A DNA stretch of 53,351 nucleotides, from NCBI RefSeq assembly GCF_024129865.1, contig NZ_JAMYFE010000082.1, positions 1 to 53,351 on the forward strand. The letters are read 5' to 3'. Of this stretch, positions 16,592-26,634 are shown in pieces (the first letter of the stretch is position 1; every line of letters starts with the position of its first letter). The position numbers were made by a program, and so were the translations under genes. Source of the DNA: Stieleria tagensis (GTDB lineage: Bacteria > Planctomycetota > Planctomycetia > Pirellulales > Pirellulaceae). A model generated the notes under the pieces. That model was not told the origin of the DNA and did not search any database. It saw only the letters and a program-made list of their open reading frames with translations.

Positions 16592-18283
16592 ATGCGCTCG
16601 GCGAAACCGTTTATCGACTCCCGAATTTCTCAAATCTTGATCCGCCGCTGCGCCGTGGGACTGGCAACCGCCTCGATCGTGTTGGTGGGCTGTCGAACCA
16701 ATCGCCCACTCGGATCGATGGTCCAAGTGACCGAGGATCCGGCGGCGGTGTTTGCCGACGTGCCCGCACCCAAACAACGCCTCGCGACAGCAACAACCGG
16801 CAAGCAAGCCGACGCTGACACCCAGACCAAATCCGCCGCGCCGGCGACCACCGCTGCAGCCGGCCTGATGGGGACATTGAAGCAGTCCCATTCGAGTCAA
16901 GTCAGACAAACCGCTGCGGTCGGAATGCCCGAGGTGTTCCGCGAGGAATCACAGCAAACCTCGGCCGAACCCTCTGCCCCGGCCAAGCCCTCTGCCGCGA
17001 CCGCATCCACCGCCAAAACTACCGCGACCGAAACCACAACTCAAACGGTGGCTCGCCCGCGCTCGAGCGGCATCTCCACTTCCCTCTCGGATCTGAAACC
17101 GGTTGTCGTTGACGATCCCGACCCAGCGGACCTGGAATCAGACGCCATCACCGGTTCGCTAGACCCGTCTTCCAAACAGACCGTCGGCAGCCTGGTCTCG
17201 GCTTCGCTGACCGACCTGAGTTCAGCGGACGGAGCCCCGACCGCACCGTCCCATCTTGCTGCCACGACTGATGTCGTTGCCACGGCTGACCCATCCGACC
17301 AAGGACGATCCACGGCACAGCCACACGCCTTGACCGCTGCCCTGCAACAGTCACTGGCAACATTGCCGGCACTGCCTGACACGCAAACAGACCCCAACGG
17401 TCCCGCTCCCACGCGGATCGGTTCCAAGTCGGACTCCGATCACCTCTCCCACGTCGGCGACTTGGATGATACCCAGCCGAGTGTCGCGATGAATGCCGAC
17501 CTGGTTCGACCGGTATCCCATGACACCGATCCTGCACCCGAAAACGTCGACGGTTTGAAAGCCGATCCCCCCGCCCCAGAACTCAGCAACGATGCCCTGT
17601 ACGCTCAATTGATTGAACGGCTGGTTCGTCCGGTGGACGGTGAAACACCGGTCGAAAAAGAGCGTCGACAAATCACGGCGCGGCACTTGATGGTGCTGGC
17701 CGGAGACCCGAATGCTGCCACACAACAAATCGACGGGCTAAATGAAACGGAACAACGGTATTTGAAAAACCAATTGTTAGGATTGTGGACCATCGTCGAT
17801 CCCGAGGGACATCCATCGTCTAGCCGGCGCATTACCGAAGCTCTTCCCATGTTCCGCGAAGCAACGCGTCACATGGCTGCTGCCACGGATTCATTGGCAC
17901 TGAACCATCTGGAGTTCTGCACCGAGATTGAAGATTACGGCCAAATCAAACCGTTCGCCGGAAACCGCTTCATTGCCGGCCAGCAAGTGATTCTGTACTG
18001 CGAAGTCGAGAACTTTGCCGCCGCGCCGAAAGACGACCAATTCGAAACACAGCTCCGCGGATCGTACGACATCTACGATGATGCAGGCACTAAAGTGATC
18101 GGGCAACTGCTGCCGGTCGACCAGCAACGCTCGCGCAATCGACTGCGAGACTACTTTGTTGCCTACAAGATGAACCTGCCCAAACAGTTGCCCCAAGGCA
18201 CGTACCGGTTAGAACTGACGTTGGAAGATGTGGTTGGCAAAAAGTACGGCCAATCCAACATCCCATTCGAGATCAAACCCTAG
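16592..18283 (+). CDS. Large lipoprotein with disordered middle and conserved C-terminal domain
   Basis: About 563 residues from ATG 16592. The signal peptide ends in the lipobox LVGC (ASIVLVGCRTN), so the protein is expected to be lipidated. An upstream ATG at 16538 would place the lipobox too deep. A Thr-, Ala- and Pro-rich, probably disordered stretch of about 300 residues follows. The C-terminal 230 residues contain a helical part (NDALYAQLIERLVRPVDG and what follows) and a beta-rich domain (QQVILYCEVENFAA, GTYRLELTLEDVVG, NIPFEIKP). I do not recognise a named family. The stop codon shares the sequence CTAG with the stop of the convergent small membrane protein gene. Confidence 0.78.
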   Translation: MRSAKPFIDSRISQILIRRCAVGLATASIVLVGCRTNRPLGSMVQVTEDPAAVFADVPAPKQRLATATTGKQADADTQTKSAAPATTAAAGLMGTLKQSHSSQVRQTAAVGMPEVFREESQQTSAEPSAPAKPSAATASTAKTTATETTTQTVARPRSSGISTSLSDLKPVVVDDPDPADLESDAITGSLDPSSKQTVGSLVSASLTDLSSADGAPTAPSHLAATTDVVATADPSDQGRSTAQPHALTAALQQSLATLPALPDTQTDPNGPAPTRIGSKSDSDHLSHVGDLDDTQPSVAMNADLVRPVSHDTDPAPENVDGLKADPPAPELSNDALYAQLIERLVRPVDGETPVEKERRQITARHLMVLAGDPNAATQQIDGLNETEQRYLKNQLLGLWTIVDPEGHPSSSRRITEALPMFREATRHMAAATDSLALNHLEFCTEIEDYGQIKPFAGNRFIAGQQVILYCEVENFAAAPKDDQFETQLRGSYDIYDDAGTKVIGQLLPVDQQRSRNRLRDYFVAYKMNLPKQLPQGTYRLELTLEDVVGKKYGQSNIPFEIKP

Positions 18284-18663
18284 CGGCCAGGCCGTCGGTT
18301 GGCGCGGAATTTTTCGAACACGTCGACTAGCGCCCAATCGAAACTCATCCGATTTTCGGCGGCATGGCGCAGCGCTTCTTGATTGGCTTGCTCGGCCGTT
18401 GCTGGCCCCGGCGGCTCTATGCGTGTCAGCACCCCGATCAACGGCGATACGACCAACAGTAACAGCGACATCACCACCACGATCTGCGCGGACCGGCGTT
18501 TGCTGCGGGTTCGTACCGAGGCATCGGATGCCCGCCGCAGGACTTTGTCACGGTGATTCGAACTGGGCGTGATCGACCGTCCCAATGCGGCGATCTGCTG
18601 CTCCACTCGCAGCAGATCGGCATCTTCACCATGGGGTCGGCCCGCTGGATTTGGATGAGTCAT
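18280..18663 (-). CDS. Small single-pass membrane protein coupled to an ECF sigma factor
   Basis: About 127 residues from ATG 18663. The start overlaps the stop of the sigma factor gene as ATGA, a sign of translational coupling. The N-terminal 60 residues are hydrophilic and probably cytoplasmic. One membrane helix lies at about 62-84 (AQIVVVMSLLLLVVSPLIGVL) and about 40 residues lie beyond it. No known domain is recognised. The size, topology and coupling suggest an anti-sigma factor for its neighbour, although the zinc anti-sigma motif is absent. The last bases overlap the end of the convergent lipoprotein gene. Confidence 0.7.
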   Translation of the reverse strand: MTHPNPAGRPHGEDADLLRVEQQIAALGRSITPSSNHRDKVLRRASDASVRTRSKRRSAQIVVVMSLLLLVVSPLIGVLTRIEPPGPATAEQANQEALRHAAENRMSFDWALVDVFEKFRANRRPGR

Positions 18664-19280
18664 CGGCTGCTCCCAGTGAGTGTCGCACCGGATTGAGAGC
18701 GTGTCGGATGGCTCGGGCCAAGTTTGCACGACAGTTTTTCGAGTGCATATCGATAGCGACTGGCTGCCGTCGACGGCGTGATTTCGAGCACCTGGGCAAT
18801 TTCGACAAACGTCATCTGTTCCCAGATCTTCAACACCACAACCTCGCTTTGCGCACCGGGCAATGATGCAAGTGCTTTCCAGACCTGTCGTTTTTGGTCA
18901 TCCGATTCGACCACGTCACAGCTACGCCCGATCAGCCGTTCGGCGATCGAACCGATCGAGGACCAGCGAGAACGAGTCCGCAAGATCACCAGGGCCTCGT
19001 TCCGCACCATTCGCAACAGGTAATGCCAAGGCCGGTCGGCTGCGACCAACAGTTTGGGCCGGGAAGCAATTTTGACCATCGCGGCGCTGACGACATCTTC
19101 GGCGTCATGTTGACGACGGGTGATCGACGCCGCAAACCGGATCAGACGATCGGCTGTCAAATCATAAAGCGTCGCCAACGCCAGCGAGCGCTCAGACGAA
19201 CTCTGTCCGGCTGCGATCTCGCGAGCGGATTGTCGAATTTGAGCGTTTAGCGGGGCATCGTTTGGCATGACACAGGCCAT
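18660..19280 (-). CDS. ECF-type RNA polymerase sigma factor
   Basis: About 206 residues if started at ATG 19280, which has a weak GGGGCG just upstream. ATG 19268 is an alternative. Region 2 is at about 40-110 (TADRLIRFAASITRRQHDAED, PWHYLLRMVRNEALVIL). Region 4 is at about 130-185 (LPGAQSEVVVLKIWEQMTF, EIAQVLEITPSTAASRYRYA), with a clear helix-turn-helix. The gene overlaps the start of a small membrane protein gene, which is probably its regulator. This is the third ECF factor in about 17 kb, each with a different kind of partner. Confidence 0.9.
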   Translation of the reverse strand: MACVMPNDAPLNAQIRQSAREIAAGQSSSERSLALATLYDLTADRLIRFAASITRRQHDAEDVVSAAMVKIASRPKLLVAADRPWHYLLRMVRNEALVILRTRSRWSSIGSIAERLIGRSCDVVESDDQKRQVWKALASLPGAQSEVVVLKIWEQMTFVEIAQVLEITPSTAASRYRYALEKLSCKLGPSHPTRSQSGATLTGSSR

Positions 19281-19348
19281 GATGCGCCCCAACGCGTGAT
19301 TTGTCTAGAAAATCATTGTGAATTCCAGAATTTGGCAATTTACCAGGG

Positions 19349-19822
19349 CTAATTGCCAAACGGCTGGTCGCCGGAAGCATCCTTTGACGACGCAACAGGC
19401 GGTTTCGCGTCCTGATCGGCCTTCAATTTGACAATCAGATATTGCGTGCTGCCAGTGCCAAGTACCTTGATCTCCGCGGGGATCGGATCCGACCCCTCGC
19501 GGGTGAACGTGAACTTGCGAACCCCCTCGGGCAAGACAAACACGGGTTTAACGTCCCAATTGCCAACCAACGCATGCCCGACGAAATCGCCATCGATTCG
19601 AATCTCGATCGGACGCACGTCCTTGCCAGGGAGGATGGTGTCGCCGACTCGCACCATCGACTCGGTCCCTGTCATCAATCCGCCTCGCATCGCTTGCTGC
19701 GACAGCGGAGCGACAAAGACGACATGAACGGTGGAGTGCCGTGAAGGAACAACATCGTCAGCCATACTAATCGCTGGCGAAAACGAAAGCAGGGTCAGTG
19801 CGACGGCAAGCAAGCGAATCAT
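19349..19822 (-). CDS. Small exported protein, unknown function
   Basis: 157 residues from ATG 19822, which has GGAG eight bases upstream. A longer frame to 19945 has no such signal. The signal peptide is MIRLLAVALTLLSFSPAISM, with cleavage likely after SMA. The mature part is beta-rich, with IEIRIDGDFVGHALVGNWDV, FVLPEGVRKFTFTREG and TQYLIVKLKAD, which resembles short PEGA-like or immunoglobulin-like modules that present a surface loop. No named family can be given. The orientation matches the sigma factor pair, but the 70-base gap does not show co-transcription. Confidence 0.65.
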   Translation of the reverse strand: MIRLLAVALTLLSFSPAISMADDVVPSRHSTVHVVFVAPLSQQAMRGGLMTGTESMVRVGDTILPGKDVRPIEIRIDGDFVGHALVGNWDVKPVFVLPEGVRKFTFTREGSDPIPAEIKVLGTGSTQYLIVKLKADQDAKPPVASSKDASGDQPFGN

Positions 19823-20033
19823 AGTCAACTCCGGTGAGAGGGCACAGGCAACACGTTCGACCGACACGTGCCGCTGAATGAACCAGCAGTTTAGACCGAG
19901 TTCAAATCGATCTGCAAATTCACGATGCTCATCTGGATCGGCCATGCGTTTTGAAGCCAGCGCCTTTCCTCACAACCCGAAGCGTGAGCGAGGGATTTCG
20001 GGTGTTGGCGGGATCGGCTACGGAGCACGCCGC
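19823..20033. repeat. Intergenic stretch with one copy of the GAGCGAGGGAT dispersed repeat
   Basis: Near 19975-20000 the sequence AACCCGAAGCGTGAGCGAGGG occurs split around a single substitution relative to the palindrome at 42985-43056 (AACCCGATGCGTGAGCGAGGG there). The shared core is CGTGAGCGAGGGATTT. This is one arm of a dispersed repeat family seen again upstream of the dockerin metalloprotease gene. No gene is present. Confidence 0.6.
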
Positions 20034-21332
20034 TTAGACCGACAGCAATGTGTCGCCTAGGAACGCGGCGGTTTGAGGTTGATAGAAATAGTTCAGGTGG
20101 TGAACGGTTTCCGAGTCGCCAAAATCACACAGACGCGGCGCCGAAATCTTGATCTCGTCAGACAGATCGATCATTGATGGGGTGTCAACGACCAGATCAT
20201 TGGCGCCGTCGAACAGCACACCGGCTGCGGCATCCACGATGCGATCTTTGCGAAACCGCTGCCAAAATTTCCAACCGGGATCACTGGGCTGAAAATTGGA
20301 TCGAATCGCGTAGTAGCGATCACCAGCGGGCGCCGAACTCTCCAGCAATCGTCGCAGTTCTGGATTGTTGCCGACACGTGACATGGCAAATAGACCGGGG
20401 ATCATCGCCATCGCTGCATCCGCGACCGGTGTTCGTGCCGCCAATCCGGTGATCGACGTCAGCACACGCAATAACACTTCGACCACGGAAAACACGGGGA
20501 TCGCGATCGCGGTGAGACCGGCTACCGTTTGCAGTGCTTTGGAAACCTGAGTCAGCAGGTGAATCGAATCACGAATGTTTGGCCCCGCGGCCAGCCCGGT
20601 TCCCGATAGCGGTGATCCGACAAAGACGGCTTTGTCGCAGCGATCGGCAAAGGGATCAAATGTTTCGCACCACCAACGGGTCACCAATCCGCCGCGACTG
20701 TGACCGACCAAATCAATCTTGGCGCGACTGCCGGCGATCAATCGCTGAAAATCCATCGCGTTCAAGATCGGGCCGACCGCCAGTGTCGGATGGTCAAAGG
20801 TGAACACGTTGCCGGCATAACGCCGATCCGCCCGCTGCAAAAATTCGACCCCATGATCGGTCGTCGATAGACCGGCAATCATGTTTTCGCTGTTGCTGAA
20901 TGTTCCATGCACAAACACCAATGCGTGGCCATCCTCGGGGAAGTCAGATGGCAGCAACGATCGCGTTTGAAAATCAAACCGACGCAAACCTCGCTGCGGG
21001 GTCAGCTTGTCGTCACGACGGCTTAGAAACCGTGTGATCTTGGACGGCGGCAAGCGTTCGAATTCCATTTCGATGGCATCCAACGAGCCGCCGGTTCGCA
21101 CCGCCCCTGACGAGCGATAGTCGCCCAGTTCCAGTACGGACCCTGCCGTTTCTTCCCATTCCAACACCCCCTCGTCGTCGGTCAGTTGCAGACGAACGAT
21201 CGGTGAAAATTCGGACGGGCGTGATTCTGTCGCTCCGCGGACGCGTGAGCCATCGGCCAAGTCGCTGATCGCACGAATTTGACTGCTCCCTGCGGTCGCG
21301 GCACGAGCCATTTCAAAAAAGCGAGCATCCAT
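20034..21332 (-). CDS. Alpha/beta hydrolase (lipase-like, DUF7379-type) partnered with a CHAT protein
   Basis: A 432-residue protein starting two bases after the stop of the CHAT gene. Residues 1-130 form a beta-rich N-terminal region. The hydrolase core begins with LVFVHGTFSNSEN (oxyanion-type HG at 142-143) and carries the nucleophile elbow GHSRGG with Ser212. Asp379 (in FDGANDLVVD) and His411 or His412 (in VHHLNYF) are plausible triad members. A long hydrophobic insertion at about 260-318 (SKALQTVAGLTAIAIPVFSV onward) could form a lid or membrane-contact surface. Lipase or esterase activity on membrane lipids is the likeliest role. The gene order points to work with the CHAT protein, perhaps activation by proteolysis. 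This is inference. Confidence 0.87.
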   Translation of the reverse strand: MDARFFEMARAATAGSSQIRAISDLADGSRVRGATESRPSEFSPIVRLQLTDDEGVLEWEETAGSVLELGDYRSSGAVRTGGSLDAIEMEFERLPPSKITRFLSRRDDKLTPQRGLRRFDFQTRSLLPSDFPEDGHALVFVHGTFSNSENMIAGLSTTDHGVEFLQRADRRYAGNVFTFDHPTLAVGPILNAMDFQRLIAGSRAKIDLVGHSRGGLVTRWWCETFDPFADRCDKAVFVGSPLSGTGLAAGPNIRDSIHLLTQVSKALQTVAGLTAIAIPVFSVVEVLLRVLTSITGLAARTPVADAAMAMIPGLFAMSRVGNNPELRRLLESSAPAGDRYYAIRSNFQPSDPGWKFWQRFRKDRIVDAAAGVLFDGANDLVVDTPSMIDLSDEIKISAPRLCDFGDSETVHHLNYFYQPQTAAFLGDTLLSV

Positions 21333-21334
21333 AA

Positions 21335-23710
21335 CTATCCATGGGGGCCAGAGGTCGCATCGGAAACAAACAGCGGCAGCGGCGTGACTCCGTTCCGCTG
21401 GCGTGCGCTGACCAGATCGATCATGGCACGAAAGGAGCGGTTGCGTCGCTTGTAGAAGTGTTCACGGCCGGAGTCAATCGCGGCGGTAAATCCTTGGCCG
21501 CTGGTCAGACCAACACTCTCCAGCGGCACCAACTGTCCGCGGTCAACGAAACCTTTTAGCTCGGCATAGGTCTTGCGCCCCGACACCCAGCGCTGCGTCA
21601 ATTGATCGTCGGCCACTTCGCCGGCATCGCGCTGGGCAGGTAAGTCGTCGGTCAAAACGTCAACAAACTCGCGATGGGCTTTCAAGTCTTTCCAGTACCC
21701 TGGGAACACGTGTCCGTGTAACAGAAACAAAACCGGATGAATCTCGATCCATTCCAAACAGGATGCCAACAAAATGGCCAGATCAACACAGGTCCCAAAT
21801 CCACCGACCACGGTTTCACTGGGCGTGCGCAGTCGCTGAGTGAATTCGCTGTACGATGGGGGTGGATTGATGTAACGCAGTTTGGATTCTAACAACAGCG
21901 CCGACCAAATCGCCTGGACTTGGCGGTCGACACCGACCCAACATGCATCCCCGCTGGCCAATCCGTCATAGCTTTGATAGCCGTCAAACCCGACCGTGGT
22001 TCGGTCGACCAAACAACGCAGGTAGTTGTGCGCGACATCGATCGTTTTTGCCACCGCCGGATCACGCGGCTGAACAAACGAGGGCAACCAACCGAGCTGT
22101 GCGTCATCCAGCGTCCATTGATCGACCGGGGCCAACCAGACCGAATGCGTGTGCCGGTACAACACTTGGTCGTGCCAACTGACGTTAACGAACAGACTGG
22201 TTTGGATGCGTTCGCTAAGACTGCGAAACAAACGACTGGTCAGTGGCAGTCGGACACCGGATGCCGCTGCGTCAGCGTGCTGGTTGGAACGGTGCCGATG
22301 GCGATTCCCGGCATCGCATCCCGCCAAATCGTATCGCATCGAATCGCCACCCAGACTCAATCGTGTGCGAAAGGGAAAGGTTTCGGATCCGACATGCAAT
22401 TCGACGTCGACATCAATGTCATGAATCTGTGACAACGTGCCCCTGGCCGTTTCGGTTGCATCACTGTCGGCCTCTGGCGCTGCGCAGAACCATTCAGGGT
22501 CCAACCGAAACGTGAATTCGTCAAACACGGTTTCGCCGTTGTGCAACGATGAATAGTTCAACTGGGGTTTGGGCCGCACCGTCACCTGCATCAAATCGGC
22601 GGCGCGATCAAGCGCCGGGTCGGCAATCCTGGCAACGTCCGCAACGGCGCAGCGAGTCTTGGTACCAATCGTTGATTGCTCGCTCCGCCATGACTGGAAC
22701 GCGTCAAATCCGCCGGCGGCGACCAACGAATCGGCGGACCACAGAATGATGCTGCTGCCACGGATCCGGCGTCGATAGCCGGCGACCGACTGCCAGGCAC
22801 TCCAAAATCCGCTCAATCGGTTCCAATCCGTTTCGATACAAGTGCGGTAAAAATTCAGAAAGAACAGTTCTGCCACGGCGTCGTCAAAGGTGTGCTGAAA
22901 TCCGATCGCCGAACCCGCCCCGCGGCGGATCGTCATCGGCGCTAAACGCGCGCCTGAATTCCAACAATTGAAGCCGACAAACAATGGACTGGGAGATCCC
23001 TGATTGAGTGCCTCGGCGATCGTCTCGGCGCGAACCTCGGAAGCCTCGCCCGAGGGGTCGGCCAAAAACAGTCCATCGCGCACCCCCGCCATTTCGCTGC
23101 GCAGCATCCGCCGACCCGAACGAGTGTCGACTCCGGTCACATGGATGACATCGGGGGCCTGTGATTGCAACTGCTGGCGCAACTGAAGGTCCGTGGGATT
23201 TTCCAACACGCCACCGGTTGAGTGCGGCATCGCTTGCAAACTGCCGGTGACCAACGACCGTTCGGCTGAGAAATCAAAGTGACGCCCGAGTTCGCCGGGT
23301 GCGGTTTCAATGATCTGGTAGTTGCGCGGTCGACGGGTTCGTTTGCGGCGCCGGACCGCTAGATGACGAACAATCAGAATCGGGTCGTCGTCACGATAGG
23401 GCTTTGTCGCCGCGGCCAGGACATATTCCCAAGGCAGAATCCGGGCTTCCCAATGCTGGTCGGTCGGCGAGTCGGGAACGGACACCTCGACGATCCCACG
23501 CAGTCGTTTAAGTGCCCGAGCGTTGATCCCCAGACCCCTCAGATCACGTTGCAAGCGGACGGTTTGACGCTGGCGAGATGCTGGGTCATCGGCCCAGCGA
23601 TGGCGTTGGCGTACGACATAACTCCAGCGCATGGCAAACGCCTGCAATGGTGTCCCACATGCAATGCGGCACACTTCACTGTCGCCGGTGCGCAAGACAA
23701 CGTCAGCCAT
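21335..23710 (-). CDS. CHAT-domain protein with C-terminal transglutaminase-like domain
   Basis: 791 residues from ATG 23710 (MADVVLRTG), with GGGAA upstream. The open frame continues to 23773, but that extension lies in a repeat. A caspase-like CHAT domain spans about 60-330: WEYVLA, APDVIHVTGVD (His190), and LFVGFNCWNSGARLAP with Cys249, followed by AIGFQHTFDDAVAELFF. At the usual catalytic-His position (HG) this protein has Val194-Asp195. A central part of about 250 residues is unassigned. A transglutaminase-like domain follows at about 600-760: GGFGTCVDLAILLASCLE (Cys641), HGHVFPGYW (His667) and LVPLESVGLTSG (Glu731), a form also known from large helicase-like proteins. The stop is two bases from the hydrolase start. 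Protease-like roles in a conflict module are likely. Confidence 0.85.
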   Translation of the reverse strand: MADVVLRTGDSEVCRIACGTPLQAFAMRWSYVVRQRHRWADDPASRQRQTVRLQRDLRGLGINARALKRLRGIVEVSVPDSPTDQHWEARILPWEYVLAAATKPYRDDDPILIVRHLAVRRRKRTRRPRNYQIIETAPGELGRHFDFSAERSLVTGSLQAMPHSTGGVLENPTDLQLRQQLQSQAPDVIHVTGVDTRSGRRMLRSEMAGVRDGLFLADPSGEASEVRAETIAEALNQGSPSPLFVGFNCWNSGARLAPMTIRRGAGSAIGFQHTFDDAVAELFFLNFYRTCIETDWNRLSGFWSAWQSVAGYRRRIRGSSIILWSADSLVAAGGFDAFQSWRSEQSTIGTKTRCAVADVARIADPALDRAADLMQVTVRPKPQLNYSSLHNGETVFDEFTFRLDPEWFCAAPEADSDATETARGTLSQIHDIDVDVELHVGSETFPFRTRLSLGGDSMRYDLAGCDAGNRHRHRSNQHADAAASGVRLPLTSRLFRSLSERIQTSLFVNVSWHDQVLYRHTHSVWLAPVDQWTLDDAQLGWLPSFVQPRDPAVAKTIDVAHNYLRCLVDRTTVGFDGYQSYDGLASGDACWVGVDRQVQAIWSALLLESKLRYINPPPSYSEFTQRLRTPSETVVGGFGTCVDLAILLASCLEWIEIHPVLFLLHGHVFPGYWKDLKAHREFVDVLTDDLPAQRDAGEVADDQLTQRWVSGRKTYAELKGFVDRGQLVPLESVGLTSGQGFTAAIDSGREHFYKRRNRSFRAMIDLVSARQRNGVTPLPLFVSDATSGPHG

Positions 23711-23756
23711 GGGTTCCCAGCGGTCGGTGGAGGTTTGGATTGCGATCGCATTCAAC

Positions 23757-23909
23757 GTAGCTGGACCGGCCAAGGTTCAGACCGTCTGCACTCCGGACCG
23801 ACGGAACCAGGGCGGGATCCGCTACGATCGCACCCAACTGTAGCTGGACCGGCCACGGTTCAGACCGTCTGCACTTCGGACCGACGGAACCCGGGCGGGA
23901 TCCGCTACG
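23757..23909. repeat. Two direct 70-base copies of a MITE-like element
   Basis: Copies at 23757-23826 and 23840-23909 differ at only a few positions and are separated by 13 bases. Each begins GTAGCTGGACCGGCCA and ends GGCGGGATCCGCTAC, so the ends are imperfect inverted repeats (GTAGC against GCTAC). The interior contains GTTCAGACCGTCTGCACT. This is typical of short dispersed elements in planctomycete genomes. The copies sit directly before the CHAT gene and may affect its expression. Confidence 0.75.
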
Positions 23910-24115
23910 GGAAGCAACGCGATGGAATGATTCACGACTCCCGCGGGCGAGAGCGTGAAACAACTATAGGTTGGGGGAAGCAGATCCCCTGAGCGATCGG
24001 CGAAATCGACGGCGTTTTTTTGCCGATCCGCGTGGCACATTCGCTACGACCCGGCGCTGGATGTGCCAGGCCGGGCCGATGATTGATGAAATCATCGAGC
24101 GATGACAGAGACTGC

Positions 24116-24132
24116 GCCAGGTTGCACCTGGC
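24116..24132 (-). terminator. Hairpin after the glycyl-tRNA synthetase gene
   Basis: GCCAGGT and ACCTGGC form a perfect seven-base stem with a three-base loop, nine bases past the GlyRS stop codon. There is no U-tract, so termination is a guess from position. Confidence 0.4.
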
Positions 24133-24140
24133 CTACTGGA

Positions 24141-25760
<1,620 letters not shown>

Positions 25761-25836
25761 GGGAGACGTCGTCAAACAGATTTGGGAGGGCGTGACCGGG
25801 AAAGAAACGGGGAATGTACCCGATCACCCGCCGCTG

Positions 25837-26634
25837 TTAATAGCGTGACGTGTTTCCATAGGGCAACGGCTGGGCAATTTGCGTCGCGGCAGCGTGGTGG
25901 GCCGCGTCCAGGTCCGAATTCAGTTTCTGGCTGATCGCGGCAACGCGTTCGGCAATCATCGGTTGGGAATTGTTCAGCGCCAACGCGTGCTGGTAGTTCT
26001 GCAGGGCCTGAGGCAGGTCGCCGGTGGATTCACGCAGGCGTGCCAACGCCAGCCAGGCGCGAGAATTGTTTGCATCTTGCTGCACAGCGTCCTCCAAGTA
26101 TTTCAGAGCGGTCTGCGGCTCGCCGGCCTCCTCGTACAATCGCGCCAATTCCACCCGAGGCTGCGAATCCATCGGATTTTGTGACGCCCAGTTTTTGACC
26201 AGTGCAAAGGCTTTGTCCGGGCGCCCGGTGTCCATCAGCAACACTGCCAGACCGCGGTGGCACTCGATATGGTTGGGATCATGGTCCAGACATTGGTTGT
26301 AAAGTGCTTCGGCGTTGGCATACAACGCTTCGTCGTTTCGCTGCTTGGCCAACTGGTGGGTTGTAGCGGCTAGGTTGTAATAACCGTCTGGGTTGGTGGG
26401 ATCGTCAGCCACCACCTGCTGAAATTGCTGAAGAGCCGCTGTGTACTGCCCTTGTTCGTGCAGCTGGGCCCCTAACGCGTTTTTTCCGCTAGCGCTCCAA
26501 TGACATCCGGCCGATGAAAGAAACGGTGCGGTCGCGACCAGCAGAACCGCTGCGCGCAAACGAAAGCTAGAATTGCGGTGAAAAAGCAATTTGCCACCTG
26601 TTTGGGTGGTCTTGTGATTAACTGCTGGGAGCAT
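25837..26634 (-). CDS. TPR-repeat lipoprotein
   Basis: About 265 residues from ATG 26634. The open frame extends far upstream, but only this start gives a proper lipoprotein signal: FRLRAAVLLVATAPFLSSAGC, with the lipobox SAGC. The mature part is a tetratricopeptide solenoid of about five repeats at 50-230 (YTAALQQFQQVVADDPTNPD, YNQCLDHDPNHIECHRGLAV, ALKYLEDAVQQDANNSRAW, ALQNYQHALALNNSQ). Such proteins scaffold complexes in the periplasm. Partners are unknown. It is divergent from the giant surface protein gene. Confidence 0.88.
   Translation of the reverse strand: MLPAVNHKTTQTGGKLLFHRNSSFRLRAAVLLVATAPFLSSAGCHWSASGKNALGAQLHEQGQYTAALQQFQQVVADDPTNPDGYYNLAATTHQLAKQRNDEALYANAEALYNQCLDHDPNHIECHRGLAVLLMDTGRPDKAFALVKNWASQNPMDSQPRVELARLYEEAGEPQTALKYLEDAVQQDANNSRAWLALARLRESTGDLPQALQNYQHALALNNSQPMIAERVAAISQKLNSDLDAAHHAAATQIAQPLPYGNTSRY

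Larger units (their letters stand above)
23711..24140. other. Intergenic region upstream of the CHAT gene and downstream of glycyl-tRNA synthetase
   Basis: No gene is supported. It contains the two 70-base element copies (annotated separately), a GATCGGC/GCCGATC inverted pair (23995-24001 and 24022-24028) with a T7 run between the arms, and a short GATGATT-gatga-AATCATC hairpin at about 24079-24097. Just past the GlyRS stop, a perfect hairpin GCCAGGT-tgc-ACCTGGC lies at 24116-24132 and may stop GlyRS transcription. The CHAT promoter should lie here. Confidence 0.55.
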
